From positions 2,728,001-2,792,000 of the forward strand of contig OZ059895.1 in NCBI GenBank assembly GCA_964057225.1: a stretch of 64,000 bases of DNA, read 5' to 3'. Of this stretch, positions 1 to 11,934 are shown piece by piece. The position numbers and the translations under genes are program-made. Source of the DNA: Auanema rhodensis. Taxonomy: Eukaryota > Nematoda > Chromadorea > Rhabditida > Rhabditidae. Within the stretch, counting starts at the first letter, position 1, and each line of letters opens with the position of its first letter. The notes below the pieces were generated by a model. It saw only the letters and a program-made list of their open reading frames with translations. It had not been told where the DNA came from and ran no database searches.

Positions 1-46
1 ACAATCATAACTAATTTTTGTATTGAGCGTTTCTCAATGTAGTATA

Positions 47-116
47 GTGCATTCGATGCGGATTTTTAAGCTGCGTCGATCTGTGTTATCAGATTTGCGC
101 TAGCTTAAAAATGCAC
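47..116. other. Large imperfect dyad in the A monomer (stem-loop/cruciform potential)
   Basis: ATTTTTAAGCT (62-72) is the exact reverse complement of AGCTTAAAAAT (102-112). The pairing continues inward as GCG (73-75) with CGC (98-100), leaving T101 bulged. An inner stem ATCTG (79-83) pairs with CAGAT (90-94) around the six-base loop TGTTAT. Outside, GTGC (47-50) can pair with GCAC (113-116) if 11 bases on the left bulge out. It recurs in almost every A monomer at the same offset. The complementarity is visible directly; extrusion in chromatin or folding of a transcript is inference. Confidence 0.85.
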
Positions 117-129
117 CGAGATATCAACT

Positions 130-151
130 GATATAAGTTCACACTTATATC
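130..151. other. 8-bp inverted repeat with 6-base loop (A monomer)
   Basis: GATATAAG (130-137) and CTTATATC (144-151) are perfect reverse complements separated by TTCACA. The element is very stable across the array. Rare exceptions are the cttgtatcc variants near 844 and 2599 and gttataag near 34526, each of which breaks one arm. Confidence 0.85.
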
Positions 152-262
152 CTCGATTTTCACCCTGAAGAATTAATTTTTTCGTTGAATAACGTTGTCC
201 ATCGTCTTTGCCTTGAAAAAAGGAATCTAAAAACATCTACTTTTTGCTAAATTATCTTGAAA

Positions 263-274
263 TTTTTCGAAAAA
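263..274. other. 12-bp perfect AT-rich palindrome in the A monomer
   Basis: TTTTTCGAAAAA is its own reverse complement and sits inside a longer A/T-tract region (AAATTTTT then AAAAAATTTTT). Many monomers carry the alternative TTTTTCGAGAAAA, which interrupts the right arm. The A-tracts may bend DNA; that is inference from composition. Confidence 0.75.
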
Positions 275-301
275 ATTTTTGTCAAAATGTTTTTGGAAGC
301 A

Positions 302-329
302 ATGTTGAGTGTACATGGAAACTCAACAT
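302..329. other. 9-bp inverted repeat with 10-base loop (A monomer)
   Basis: ATGTTGAGT (302-310) and ACTCAACAT (321-329) are exact reverse complements around the loop GTACATGGAA. This is one of the best conserved parts of the monomer. The last A monomer breaks off inside this loop, two bases after the left arm, where satellite B begins (49099/49100). Confidence 0.87.
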
Positions 330-3300
330 ACACTAATGCATCATTTCTCAAACGATCATAACTAATTTTTGTATTAAGCGTTTCTCAATGTAGTAAAGTG
401 CATTCGATGCGGATTTTTAAGCTGCGTCGATCTGTGTTATCAGATTTGCGCTAGCTTAAAAATGCACCGAGATATCAACTGATATAAGTTCACACTTATA
501 TCCTCGATTTTCACCCTGAAGAATTAATTTTTTCGTTGAATAACATTGTCCATCGTCTTTGCCTTGGAAAAAGGAATCTAAAAACATCTACTTTTCGCTA
601 ATTTATCTTGAAATTTTTCGAGAAAATTTTTGTCAAAATGTTTTTGGAAGCAATGTTGAGTGTACATGGAAACTCAACATACACTAATGCATCATTTTTC
701 AAACAATCATAACTAATTTTTGTATTAAGCGTTTCTCAATGTAGTATAGTGCATTCGATGCGGATTGTTAAGCTGCGTCGATCTGTGTTATCAGATTTGC
801 GCTAGCTTAAAAATGCACCGAGATATCAACTGATATAAGTTCACACTTGTATCCTCGATTTTCACCCTGAAGAATTAATTTTTTCGTTGAATAACATTGT
901 CCATCGTCTTTGCCTTGAAAAATGGAATCTAAAAACATCTACTTCTTGCTAAATTATCTTGAAATTTTTCGAAAAAATTTTTGTCAAAATGTTTTTGGAA
1001 GCAATGTTGAGTGTACATGGAAACTCAACATACACTAATGCATCATTTTTCAAACGATCATAACTAATTTTTGTATTAAGCGTTTCTCAATGTAGTATAG
1101 TGCATTCGATGCGGATTTTTAAGCTGCGTCGATCTTTGTTATCAGATTTGCGCTAGCTTAAAAATGCACCGAGATATCAACTGATATAAGTTCACACTTA
1201 TATCCTCGATTTTCACCCTGAAGAATTAATTTTTTCGTTGAATAACATTGTCCATCGTCTTTGCCTTGGAAAAAGGAATCTAAAAACATCTACTTTTTGC
1301 TAATTTATTTTGAAATTTTTCGAGAAAATTTTTGTCAAAATGTTTTTGGAAGCAATGTTGAGTGTACATGGAAACTCAACATACACTAATGCATCATTTT
1401 TCAAACAATCATAACTAATTTTTGTATTAAGCGTTTCTCAATGTAGTATAGTGCATTCGATGCGGATTGTTAAGCTGCGTCGATCTGTGTTATCAGATTT
1501 GCGCTAGCTTAAAAATGCACCGAGATATCAACTGATATAAGTTCACACTTATATCCTCGATTTTCACCCTGAAAAATTAATTTTTTCGTTGAATAACATT
1601 GTCCATCGTCTTTGCCTTGAAAAATGGAATCTAAAAACATCTACTTTTTGCTAAATTATTTAGAAATTTTTCGAAAAAATTTTTGTCAAAATGTTTTTGG
1701 AAGCAATGTTGAGTGTACATGGAAACTCAACATACACTAATGCATCATTTTTCAAACAATCATAACTAATTTTTGTATTGAGCGTTTCTCAATGTAGTAT
1801 AGTGCATTCGATGCGGATTTTTAAGCTGCGTCGATCTGTGTTATCAGATTTGCGCTAGCTTAAAAATGCACCGAGATATCAACTGATATAAGTTCACACT
1901 TATATCCTCGATTTTCACCCTGAAGAATTAATTTTTTCGTTGAATAACATTGTCCATCGTCTTTGCCTTGAAAAAAGGAATCTAAAAACATCTACTTTTT
2001 GCTAAATTATCTTGAAATTTTTCGAAAAAATTTTTGTCAAAATGTTTTTGGAAGCAATGTTGAGTGTACATGGAAACTCAACATACACTAATGCATCATT
2101 TTTCAAACGATCATAACTAATTTTTGTATTAAGCGTTTCTCAATGTAGTAAAGTGCATTCGATGCGGATTTTTAAGCTGCGTCGATCTGTGTTATCAGAT
2201 TTGCGCTAGCTTAAAAATGCACCGAGATATCAACTGATATAAGTTCACACTTATATCCTCGATTTTCACCCTGAAGAATTAATTTTTTCGTTGAATAACA
2301 TTGTCCATCGTCTTTGCCTTGGAAAAAGGAATCTAAAAACATCTACTTTTCGCTAATTTATCTTGAAATTTTTCGAGAAAATTTTTGTCAAAATGTTTTT
2401 GGAAGCAATGTTGAGTGTACATGGAAACTCAACATACACTAATGCATCATTTTTCAAACAATCATAACTAATTTTTGTATTAAGCGTTTCTCAATGTAGT
2501 ATAGTGCATTCGATGCGGATTGTTAAGCTGCGTCGATCTGTGTTATCAGATTTGCGCTAGCTTAAAAATGCACCGAGATATCAACTGATATAAGTTCACA
2601 CTTGTATCCTCGATTTTCACCCTGAAGAATTAATTTTTTCGTTGAATAACATTGTCCATCGTCTTTGCCTTGAAAAATGGAATCTAAAAACATCTACTTC
2701 TTGCTAAATTATCTTGAAATTTTTCGAAAAAATTTTTGTCAAAATGTTTTTGGAAGCAATGTTGAGTGTACATGGAAACTCAACATACACTAATGCATCA
2801 TTTTTCAAACGATCATAACTAATTTTTGTATTAAGCGTTTCTCAATGTAGTATAGTGCATTCGATGCGGATTTTTAAGCTGCGTCGATCTTTGTTATCAG
2901 ATTTGCGCTAGCTTAAAAATGCACCGAGATATCAACTGATATAAGTTCACACTTATATCCTCGATTTTCACCCTGAAGAATTAATTTTTTCGTTGAATAA
3001 CATTGTCCATCGTCTTTGCCTTGGAAAAAGGAATCTAAAAACATCTACTTTTTGCTAATTTATTTTGAAATTTTTCGAGAAAATTTTTGTCAAAATGTTT
3101 TTGGAAGCAATGTTGAGTGTACATGGAAACTCAACATACACTAATGCATCATTTTTCAAACAATCATAACTAATTTTTGTATTAAGCGTTTCTCAATGTA
3201 GTATAGTGCATTCGATGCGGATTGTTAAGCTGCGTCGATCTGTGTTATCAGATTTGCGCTAGCTTAAAAATGCACCGAGATATCAACTGATATAAGTTCA

Positions 3301-6300
3301 CACTTATATCCTCGATTTTCACCCTGAAAAATTAATTTTTTCGTTGAATAACATTGTCCATCGTCTTTGCCTTGAAAAATGGAATCTAAAAACATCTACT
3401 TTTTGCTAAATTATTTAGAAATTTTTCGAAAAAATTTTTGTCAAAATGTTTTTGGAAGCAATGTTGAGTGTACATGGAAACTCAACATACACTAATGCAT
3501 CATTTTTCAAACAATCATAACTAATTTTTGTATTGAGCGTTTCTCAATGTAGTATAGTGCATTCGATGCGGATTTTTAAGCTGCGTCGATCTGTGTTATC
3601 AGATTTGCGCTAGCTTAAAAATGCACCGAGATATCAACTGATATAAGTTCACACTTATATCCTCGATTTTCACCCTGAAGAATTAATTTTTTCGTTGAAT
3701 AACATTGTCCATCGTCTTTGCCTTGAAAAAAGGAATCTAAAAACATCTACTTTTTGCTAAATTATCTTGAAATTTTTCGAAAAAATTTTTGTCAAAATGT
3801 TTTTGGAAGCAATGTTGAGTGTACATGGAAACTCAACATACACTAATGCATCATTTTTCAAACGATCATAACTAATTTTTGTATTAAGCGTTTTTCAATG
3901 TAGTAAAGTGCATTCGATGCGGATTTTTAAGCTGCGTCGATCTGTGTTATCAGATTTGCGCTAGCTTAAAAATGCACCGAGATATCAACTGATATAAGTT
4001 CACACTTATATCCTCGATTTTCACCCTGAAGAATTAATTTTTTCGTTGAATAACATTGTCCATCGTCTTTGCCTTGGAAAAAGGAATCTAAAAACATCTA
4101 CTTTTCGCTAATTTATTTTGAAATTTTTCGAGAAAATTTTTGTCAAAATGTTTTTGGAAGCAATGTTGAGTGTACATGGAAACTCAACATACACTAATGC
4201 ATCATTTTTCAAACAATCATAACTAATTTTTGTATTAAGCGTTTCTCAATGTAGTATAGTGCATTCGATGCGGATTGTTAAGCTGCGTCGATCTGTGTTA
4301 TCAGATTTGCGCTAGCTTAAAAATGCACCGAGATATCAACTGATATAAGTTCACACTTATATCCTCGATTTTCACCCTGAAGAATTAATTTTTTCGTTGA
4401 ATAACATTGTCCATCGTCTTTGCCTTGAAAAAAGGAATCTAAAAACATCTACTTTTTGCTAAATTATCTTGAAATTTTTCGAAAAAATTTTTGTCAAAAT
4501 GTTTTTGGAAGCAATGTTGAGTGTACATGGAAACTCAACATACACTAATGCATCATTTTTCAAACGATCATAACTAATTTTTGTATTAAGCGTTTCTCAA
4601 TGTAGTAAAGTGCATTCGATGCGGATTTTTAAGCTGCGTCGATCTTTGTTATCAGATTTGCGCTAGCTTAAAAATGCACCGAGATATCAACTGATATAAG
4701 TTCACACTTATATCCTCGATTTTCACCCTGAAGAATTAATTTTTTCGTTGAATAACATTGTCCATCGTCTTTGCCTTGGAAAAAGGAATCTAAAAACATC
4801 TACTTTTTGCTAATTTATTTTGAAATTTTTCGAGAAAATTTTTGTCAAAATGTTTTTGGAAGCAATGTTGAGTGTACATGGAAACTCAACATACACTAAT
4901 GCATCATTTTTCAAACAATCATAACTAATTTTTGTATTAAGCGTTTCTCAATGTAGTATAGTGCATTCGATGCGGATTGTTAAGCTGCGTCGATCTGTGT
5001 TATCAGATTTGCGCTAGCTTAAAAATGCACCGAGATATCAACTGATATAAGTTCACACTTATATCCTCGATTTTCACCCTGAAAAATTAATTTTTTCGTT
5101 GAATAACATTGTCCATCGTCTTTGCCTTGAAAAATGGAATCTAAAAACATCTACTTTTTGCTAAATTATTTAGAAATTTTTCGAAAAAATTTTTGTCAAA
5201 ATGTTTTTGGAAGCAATGTTGAGTGTACATGGAAACTCAACATACACTAATGCATCATTTTTCAAACAATCATAACTAATTTTTGTATTGAGCGTTTCTC
5301 AATGTAGTATAATGCATTCGATGCGGATTTTTAAGCTGCGTCGATCTGTGTTATCAGATTTGCGCTAGCTTAAAAATGCACCGAGATATCAACTGATATA
5401 AGTTCACACTTATATCCTCGATTTTCACCCTGAAGAATTAATTTTTTCGTTGAATAACATTGTCCATCGTCTTTGCCTTGAAAAAAGGAATCTAAAAACA
5501 TCTACTTTTTGCTAAATTATCTTGAAATTTTTCGAAAAAATTTTTGTCAAAATGTTTTTGGAAGCAATGTTGAGTGTACATGGAAACTCAACATACACTA
5601 ATGCATCATTTTTCAAACGATCATAACTAATTTTTGTATTAAGCGTTTCTCAATGTAGTAAAGTGCATTCGATGCGGATTTTTAAGCTGCGTCGATCTGT
5701 GTTATCAGATTTGCGCTAGCTTAAAAATGCACCGAGATATCAACTGATATAAGTTCACACTTATATCCTCGATTTTCACCCTGAAGAATTAATTTTTTCG
5801 TTGAATAACATTGTCCATCGTCTTTGCCTTGGAAAAAGGAATCTAAAAACATCTACTTTTCGCTAATTTATTTTGAAATTTTTCGAGAAAATTTTTGTCA
5901 AAATGTTTTTGGAAGCAATGTTGAGTGTACATGGAAACTCAACATACACTAATGCATCATTTTTCAAACAATCATAACTAATTTTTGTATTAAGCGTTTC
6001 TCAATGTAGTATAGTGCATTCGATGCGGATTGTTAAGCTGCGTCGATCTGTGTTATCAGATTTGCGCTAGCTTAAAAATGCACCGAGATATCAACTGATA
6101 TAAGTTCACACTTATATCCTCGATTTTCACCCTGAAGAATTAATTTTTTCGTTGAATAACATTGTCCATCGTCTTTGCCTTGAAAAATGGAATCTAAAAA
6201 CATCTACTTTTTGCTAAATTATCTTGAAATTTTTCGAAAAAATTTTTGTCAAAATGTTTTTGGAAGCAATGTTGAGTGTACATGGAAACTCAACATACAC

Positions 6301-7722
6301 TAATGCATCATTTTTCAAACGATCATAACTAATTTTTGTATTAAGCGTTTCTCAATGTAGTATAGTGCATTCGATGCGGATTTTTAAGCTGCGTCGATCT
6401 GTGTTATCAGATTTGCGCTAGCTTGAAAATGCACCGAGATATCAACTGATATAAGTTCACACTTATATCCTCGATTTTCACCCTGAAGAATTAATTTTTT
6501 CGTTGAATAACATTGTCCATCGTCTTTGCCTTGAAAAAAGGAATCTAAAAACATCTACTTTTTGCTAAATTATCTTGAAATTTTTCGAAAAAATTTTTGT
6601 AAAAATGTTTTTGGAAGCAATGTTGAGTGTACATGGAAACTCAACATACACTAATGCATCATTTTTCAAACGATCATAACTAATTTTTGTATTAAGCGTT
6701 TCTCAATGTAGTAAAGTGCATTCGATGCGGATTGTTAAGCTGCGTCGATCTGTGTTATCAGATTTGCGCTAGCTTAAAAATGCACCGAGATATCAACTGA
6801 TATAAGTTCACACTTATATCCTCGATTTTAACCCTGAAGAATTAATTTTTTCGTTGAATAACATTGTCCATCGTCTTTGCCTTGGAAAAAGGAATCTAAA
6901 AACATCTACTTTTTGCTAATTTATTTTGAAATTTTTCGAGAAAATTTTTGTCAAAATGTTTTTGGAAGCAATGTTGAGTGTACATGGAAACTCAACATAC
7001 ACTAATGCATCATTTTTCAAACAATCATAACTAATTTTTGTATTAAGCGTTTCTCAATGTAGTATAGTGCATTCGATGCGGATTGTTAAGCTGCGTCGAT
7101 CTGTGTTATCAGATTTGCGCTAGCTTAAAAATGCACCGAGATATCAACTGATATAAGTTCACACTTATATCCTCGATTTTCACCCTGAAGAATTAATTTT
7201 TTCGTTGAATAACATTGTCCATCGTCTTTGCCTTGAAAAATGGAATCTAAAAACATCTACTTTTTGCTAAATTATCTTGAAATTTTTCGAAAAAATTTTT
7301 GTCAAAATGTTTTTGGAAGCAATGTTGAGTGTACATGGAAACTCAACATACACTAATGCATCATTTTTCAAACGATCATAACTAATTTTTGTATTAAGCG
7401 TTTCTCAATGTAGTAAAGTGCATTCGATGCGGATTTTTAAGCTGCGTCGATCTGTGTTATCAGATTTGCGCTAGCTTAAAAATGCACCGAGATATCAACT
7501 GATATAAGTTCACACTTATATCCTCGATTTTCACCCTGAAGAATTAATTTTTTCGTTGAATAACATTGTCCATCGTCTTTGCCTTGGAAAAAGGAATCTA
7601 AAAACATCTACTTTTCGCTAATTTATTTTGAAATTTTTCGAGAAAATTTTTGTCAAAATGTTTTTGGAAGCAATGTTGAGTGTACATGGAAACTCAACAT
7701 ACACTAATGCATCATTTTTCAA

Positions 7723-9126
7723 ACGATCATAACTAATTTTTGTATTAAGCGTTTCTCAATGTAGTATAGTGCATTCGATGCGGATTTTTAAGCTGCGTCG
7801 ATCTGTGTTATCAGATTTGCGCTAGCTTGAAAATGCACCGAGATATCAACTGATATAAGTTCACACTTATATCCTCGATTTTCACCCTGAAGAATTAATT
7901 TTTTCGTTGAATAACATTGTCCATCGTCTTTGCCTTGAAAAAAGGAATCTAAAAACATCTACTTTTTGCTAAATTATCTTGAAAATTTTCGAAAAAATTT
8001 TTGTCAAAATGTTTTTGGAAGCAATGTTGAGTGTACATGGAAACTCAACATACACTAATGCATCATTTTTCAAACGATCATAACTAATTTTTGTATTAAG
8101 CGTTTCTCAATGTAGTAAAGTGCATTCGATGCGGATTTTTAAGCTGCGTCGATCTGTGTTATCAGATTTGCGCTAGCTTAAAAATGCACCGAGATATCAA
8201 CTGATATAAGTTCACACTTATATCCTCGATTTTCACCCTGAAGAATTAATTTTTTCGTTGAATAACATTGTCCATCGTCTTTGCCTTAAAAAAAGGAATC
8301 TAAAAACATCTACTTTTTGCTAATTTATTTTGAAATTTTTCGAGAAAAGTTTTGTCAAAATGTTTTTGGAAGCAATGTTGAGTGTACATGGAAACTCAAC
8401 ATACACTAATGCATCATTTTTCAAACGATCATAACTAATTTTTGTATTAAGCGTTTCTCAATGTAGTATAGTGCATTCGATGCGGATTTTTAAGCTGCGT
8501 CGATCTGTGTTATCAGATTTGCGCTAGCTTGAAAATGCACCGAGATATCAACTGATATAAGTTCACACTTATATCCTCGATTTTCACCCTGAAGAATTAA
8601 TTTTTTCGTTGAATAACATTGTCCATCGTCTTTGCCTTGAAAAAAGGAATCTAAAAACATCTACTTTTTGCTAAATTATCTTGAAAATTTTCGAAAAAAT
8701 TTTTGTCAAAATGTTTTTGGAAGCAATGTTGAGTGTACATGGAAACTCAACATACACTAATGCATCATTTTTCAAACGATCATAACTAATTTTTGTATTA
8801 AGCGTTTCTCAATGTAGTAAAGTGCATTCGATGCGGATTTTTAAGCTGCGTCGATCTGTGTTATCAGATTTGCGCTAGCTTAAAAATGCACCGAGATATC
8901 AACTGATATAAGTTCACACTTATATCCTCGATTTTCACCCTGAAGAATTAATTTTTTCGTTGAATAACATTGTCCATCGTCTTTGCCTTAAAAAAAGGAA
9001 TCTAAAAACATCTACTTTTTGCTAATTTATTTTGAAATTTTTCGAGAAAAGTTTTGTCAAAATGTTTTTGGAAGCAATGTTGAGTGTACATGGAAACTCA
9101 ACATACACTAATGCATCATTTTTCAA
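7723..9126. repeat. Tandem duplication of a 702-bp A dimer
   Basis: Dimer 7723-8424 is followed by a copy at 8425-9126. Both have the same first monomer (gcttgaaaatg, gaaaattttcg) and second monomer (taaagtg, ccttaaaaaaagg, gagaaaagttttg). I found no difference between them by eye, which suggests a recent event. Confidence 0.87.
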
Positions 9127-9477
9127 ACGATCATAACTAATTTTTGTATTAAGCGTTTCTCAATGTAGTATAGTGCATTCGATGCGGATTTTTAAGCTGC
9201 GTCGATCTGTGTTATCAGATTTGCGCTAGCTTAAAAATGCACCGAGATATCAACTGATATAAGTTCACACTTATATCCTCGATTTTGACCCTGAAGAATT
9301 AATTTTTTCGTTGAATAACATTGTCCATCGTCTTTGCCTTGAAAAAAGGAATCTAAAAACATCTACTTTTTGCTAAATTATCTTGAAATTGTTCGAAAAA
9401 ATTTTTGTCAAAATGTTTTTGGAAGCAATGTTGAGTGTACATGGAAACTCAACATACACTAATGCATCATTTTTCAA

Positions 9478-9827
9478 ACGATCATAACTAATTTTTGTAT
9501 TAAGCGTTTCTCAATGTAGTATAGTGCATTCGATGGGATTGTTAAGCTGCGTCGATCTGTGTTATCAGATTTGCGCTAGCTTAAAAATGCACCGAGATAT
9601 CAACTGATATAAGTTCACACTTATATCCTCGATTTTCACCCTGAAGAATTAATTTTTTCGTTGAATAACATTGTCCATCGTCTTTGCCTTGGAAAAAGGA
9701 ATCTAAAAACATCTACTTTTCGCTAATTTATTTTGAAATTTTTCGAGAAAATTTTTGTCAAAATGTTTTTGGAAGCAATGTTGAGTGTACATGGAAACTC
9801 AACATACACTAATGCATCATTTTTCAA
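9478..9827. repeat. 350-bp A monomer with a 1-bp deletion
   Basis: The text reads cgatgggattg where other monomers read cgatgcggattg, so one base is missing and the phase shifts by one. The deleted base lies in the left flank of the large dyad. The phase is restored by the insertion in monomer 11583. Confidence 0.9.
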
Positions 9828-11582
9828 ACAATCATAACTAATTTTTGTATTAAGCGTTTCTCAATGTAGTATAGTGCATTCGATGCGGATTGTTAAGCTG
9901 CGTCGATATGTGTTATCAGATTTGCGCTAGCTTAAAAATGCACCGAGATATCAACTGATATAAGTTCACACTTATATCCTCGATTTTCACCCTGAAGAAT
10001 TAATTTTTTCGTTGAATAACATTGTCCATCGTCTTTGCCTTGAAAAATGGAATCTAAAAACATCTACTTTTTGCTAAATTATTTAGAAATTTTTCGAAAA
10101 AATTTTTGTCAAAATGTTTTTGGAAGCAATGTTGAGTGTACATGGAAACTCAACATACACTAATGCATCATTTTTCAAACGATCATAACTAATTTTTGTA
10201 TTAAGCGTTTCTCAATGTAGTAAAGTGCATTCGATGCGGATTTTTAAGCTGCGTCGATCTGTGTTATCAGATTTGCGCTAGCTTAAAAATGCACCGAGAT
10301 ATCAACTGATATAAGTTCACACTTATATCCTCGATTTTAACCCTGAAGAATTAATTTTTTCGTTGAATAACATTGTCCATCGTCTTTGCCTTGGAAAAAG
10401 GAATCTAAAAACATCTACTTTTTGCTAATTTATTTTGAAATTTTTCGAGAAAATTTTTGTCAAAATGTTTTTGGAAGCAATGTTGAGTGTACATGGAAAC
10501 TCAACATACACTAATGCATCATTTTTCAAACAATCATAACTAATTTTTGTATTAAGCGTTTCTCAATGTAGTATAGTGCATTCGATGCGGATTGTTAAGC
10601 TGCGTCGATCTGTGTTATCAGATTTGCGCTAGCTTAAAAATGCACCGAGATATCAACTGATATAAGTTCACACTTATATCCTCGATTTTCACCCTGAAGA
10701 ATTAATTTTTTCGTTGAATAACATTGTCCATCGTCTTTGCCTTGAAAAATGGAATCTAAAAACATCTACTTTTTGCTAAATTATCTTGAAATTTTTCGAA
10801 AAAATTTTTGTCAAAATGTTTTTGGAAGCAATGTTGAGTGTACATGGAAACTCAACATACACTAATGCATCATTTTTCAAACGATCATAACTAATTTTTG
10901 TATTAAGCGTTTCTCAATGTAGTAAAGTGCATTCGATGCGGATTTTTAAGCTGCGTCGATCTGTGTTATCAGATTTGCGCTAGCTTAAAAATGCACCGAG
11001 ATATCAACTGATATAAGTTCACACTTATATCCTCGATTTTCACCCTGAAGAATTAATTTTTTCGTTGAATAACATTGTCCATCGTCTTTGCCTTGGAAAA
11101 AGGAATCTAAAAACATCTACTTTTCGCTAATTTATTTTGAAATTTTTCGAGAAAATTTTTGTCAAAATGTTTTTGGAAGCAATGTTGAGTGTACATGGAA
11201 ACTCAACATACACTAATGCATCATTTTTCAAACGATCATAACTAATTTTTGTATTAAGCGTTTCTCAATGTAGTATAGTGCATTCGATGCGGATTTTTAA
11301 GCTGCGTCGATCTGTGTTATCAGATTTGCGCTAGCTTGAAAATGCACCGAGATATCAACTGATATAAGTTCACACTTATATCCTCGATTTTCACCCTGAA
11401 GAATTAATTTTTTCGTTGAATAACATTGTCCATCGTCTTTGCCTTGAAAAAAGGAATCTAAAAACATCTACTTTTTGCTAAATTATCTTGAAAATTTTCG
11501 AAAAAATTTTTGTCAAAATGTTTTTGGAAGCAATGTTGAGTGTACATGGAAACTCAACATACACTAATGCATCATTTTTCAA

Positions 11583-11934
11583 ACGATCATAACTAATTTT
11601 TGTATTAAGCGTTTCTCAATGTAGTATAGTGCATTCGATGCGGATTTTTAAGCTGCGTCGATCTGTGTTATCAGATTTGCGCTAGCTTGAAAATGCACCG
11701 AGATATCAACTGATATAAGTTCACACTTATATCCTCGATTTTCACCCTGAAGAATTAATTTTTTCGTTGAATAACATTGTCCATCGTCTTTGCCTTGAAA
11801 AAAGGAATCTAAAAACATCTACTTTTTGCTAAATTATCTTGAAAATTTTCGAAAAAATTTTTGTCAAAATGTTTTTGGAAGCAATGTTGAGTGTACATGG
11901 AAACTCAACATACCTCTAATGCATCATTTTTCAA
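11583..11934. repeat. 352-bp A monomer with a 1-bp insertion
   Basis: The text reads acatacctctaatgc where other monomers read acatacactaatgc, adding one base just outside the 9-bp inverted repeat. It is the only lengthened A monomer seen. Confidence 0.88.

Larger units (their letters stand above)
1..351. repeat. Representative satellite A monomer
   Basis: First complete monomer of the window; the phase is arbitrary because the array is continuous. From left to right it holds an AT-rich start (1-46), a large imperfect dyad (47-116), an EcoRV-type GATATC (120-125), an inverted repeat (130-151), a T-rich stretch with TTTTTTCGTTG (177-187), a less conserved purine-rich stretch around 214-235 where most copy-to-copy variation lies, an AT-palindromic block (263-274), and a 9-bp inverted repeat (302-329). 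The NheI-type hexamer GCTAGC lies at 99-104 in most monomers. It is lost where the text reads gcgttagc or gcgcttgc, which are common variants after about 29.8 kb. Confidence 0.95.
1..6318. repeat. HOR domain A1: 5-monomer, 1755-bp repeat
   Basis: Copies are 1-1755, 1756-3510, 3511-5265 and a partial fourth, 5266-6318. The order of variants within a copy is: (1) acaatc with attgag; (2) acgatc with taaagtg and ttggaaaaagg; (3) acaatc with gattgtt; (4) acgatc with gatctttgtt; (5) acaatc with gattgtt, ctgaaaaatta and ttatttagaa. The attgag marker recurs at 1, 1756, 3511 and 5266. Copies 1 and 2 are nearly identical, with few differences such as aacgttg against aacattg near 190 and tcatttctc against tcatttttc near 343. 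Copies 3 and 4 add changes: cttatatcc replaces cttgtatcc in the third monomer of both copies, and taaagtg replaces tatagtg in the fourth monomer of copy 3. The domain ends where a new variant, gcttgaaaatg, appears in monomer 6319. Confidence 0.92.

Noticed and set aside
180-196. CENP-B-box-like TTCGTTGAATAAC in the A monomer
   Set aside because: It shares TTCG and the central A of the NTTCGNNNNANNCGGGN consensus but lacks the CGGG core in every monomer I checked.
1-351. Internal dimer structure of the A monomer (two halves of about 175 bp)
   Set aside because: Both halves contain A/T-tract motifs such as aatttttgt, but I could not align them convincingly. A self dot plot of the monomer consensus would decide.
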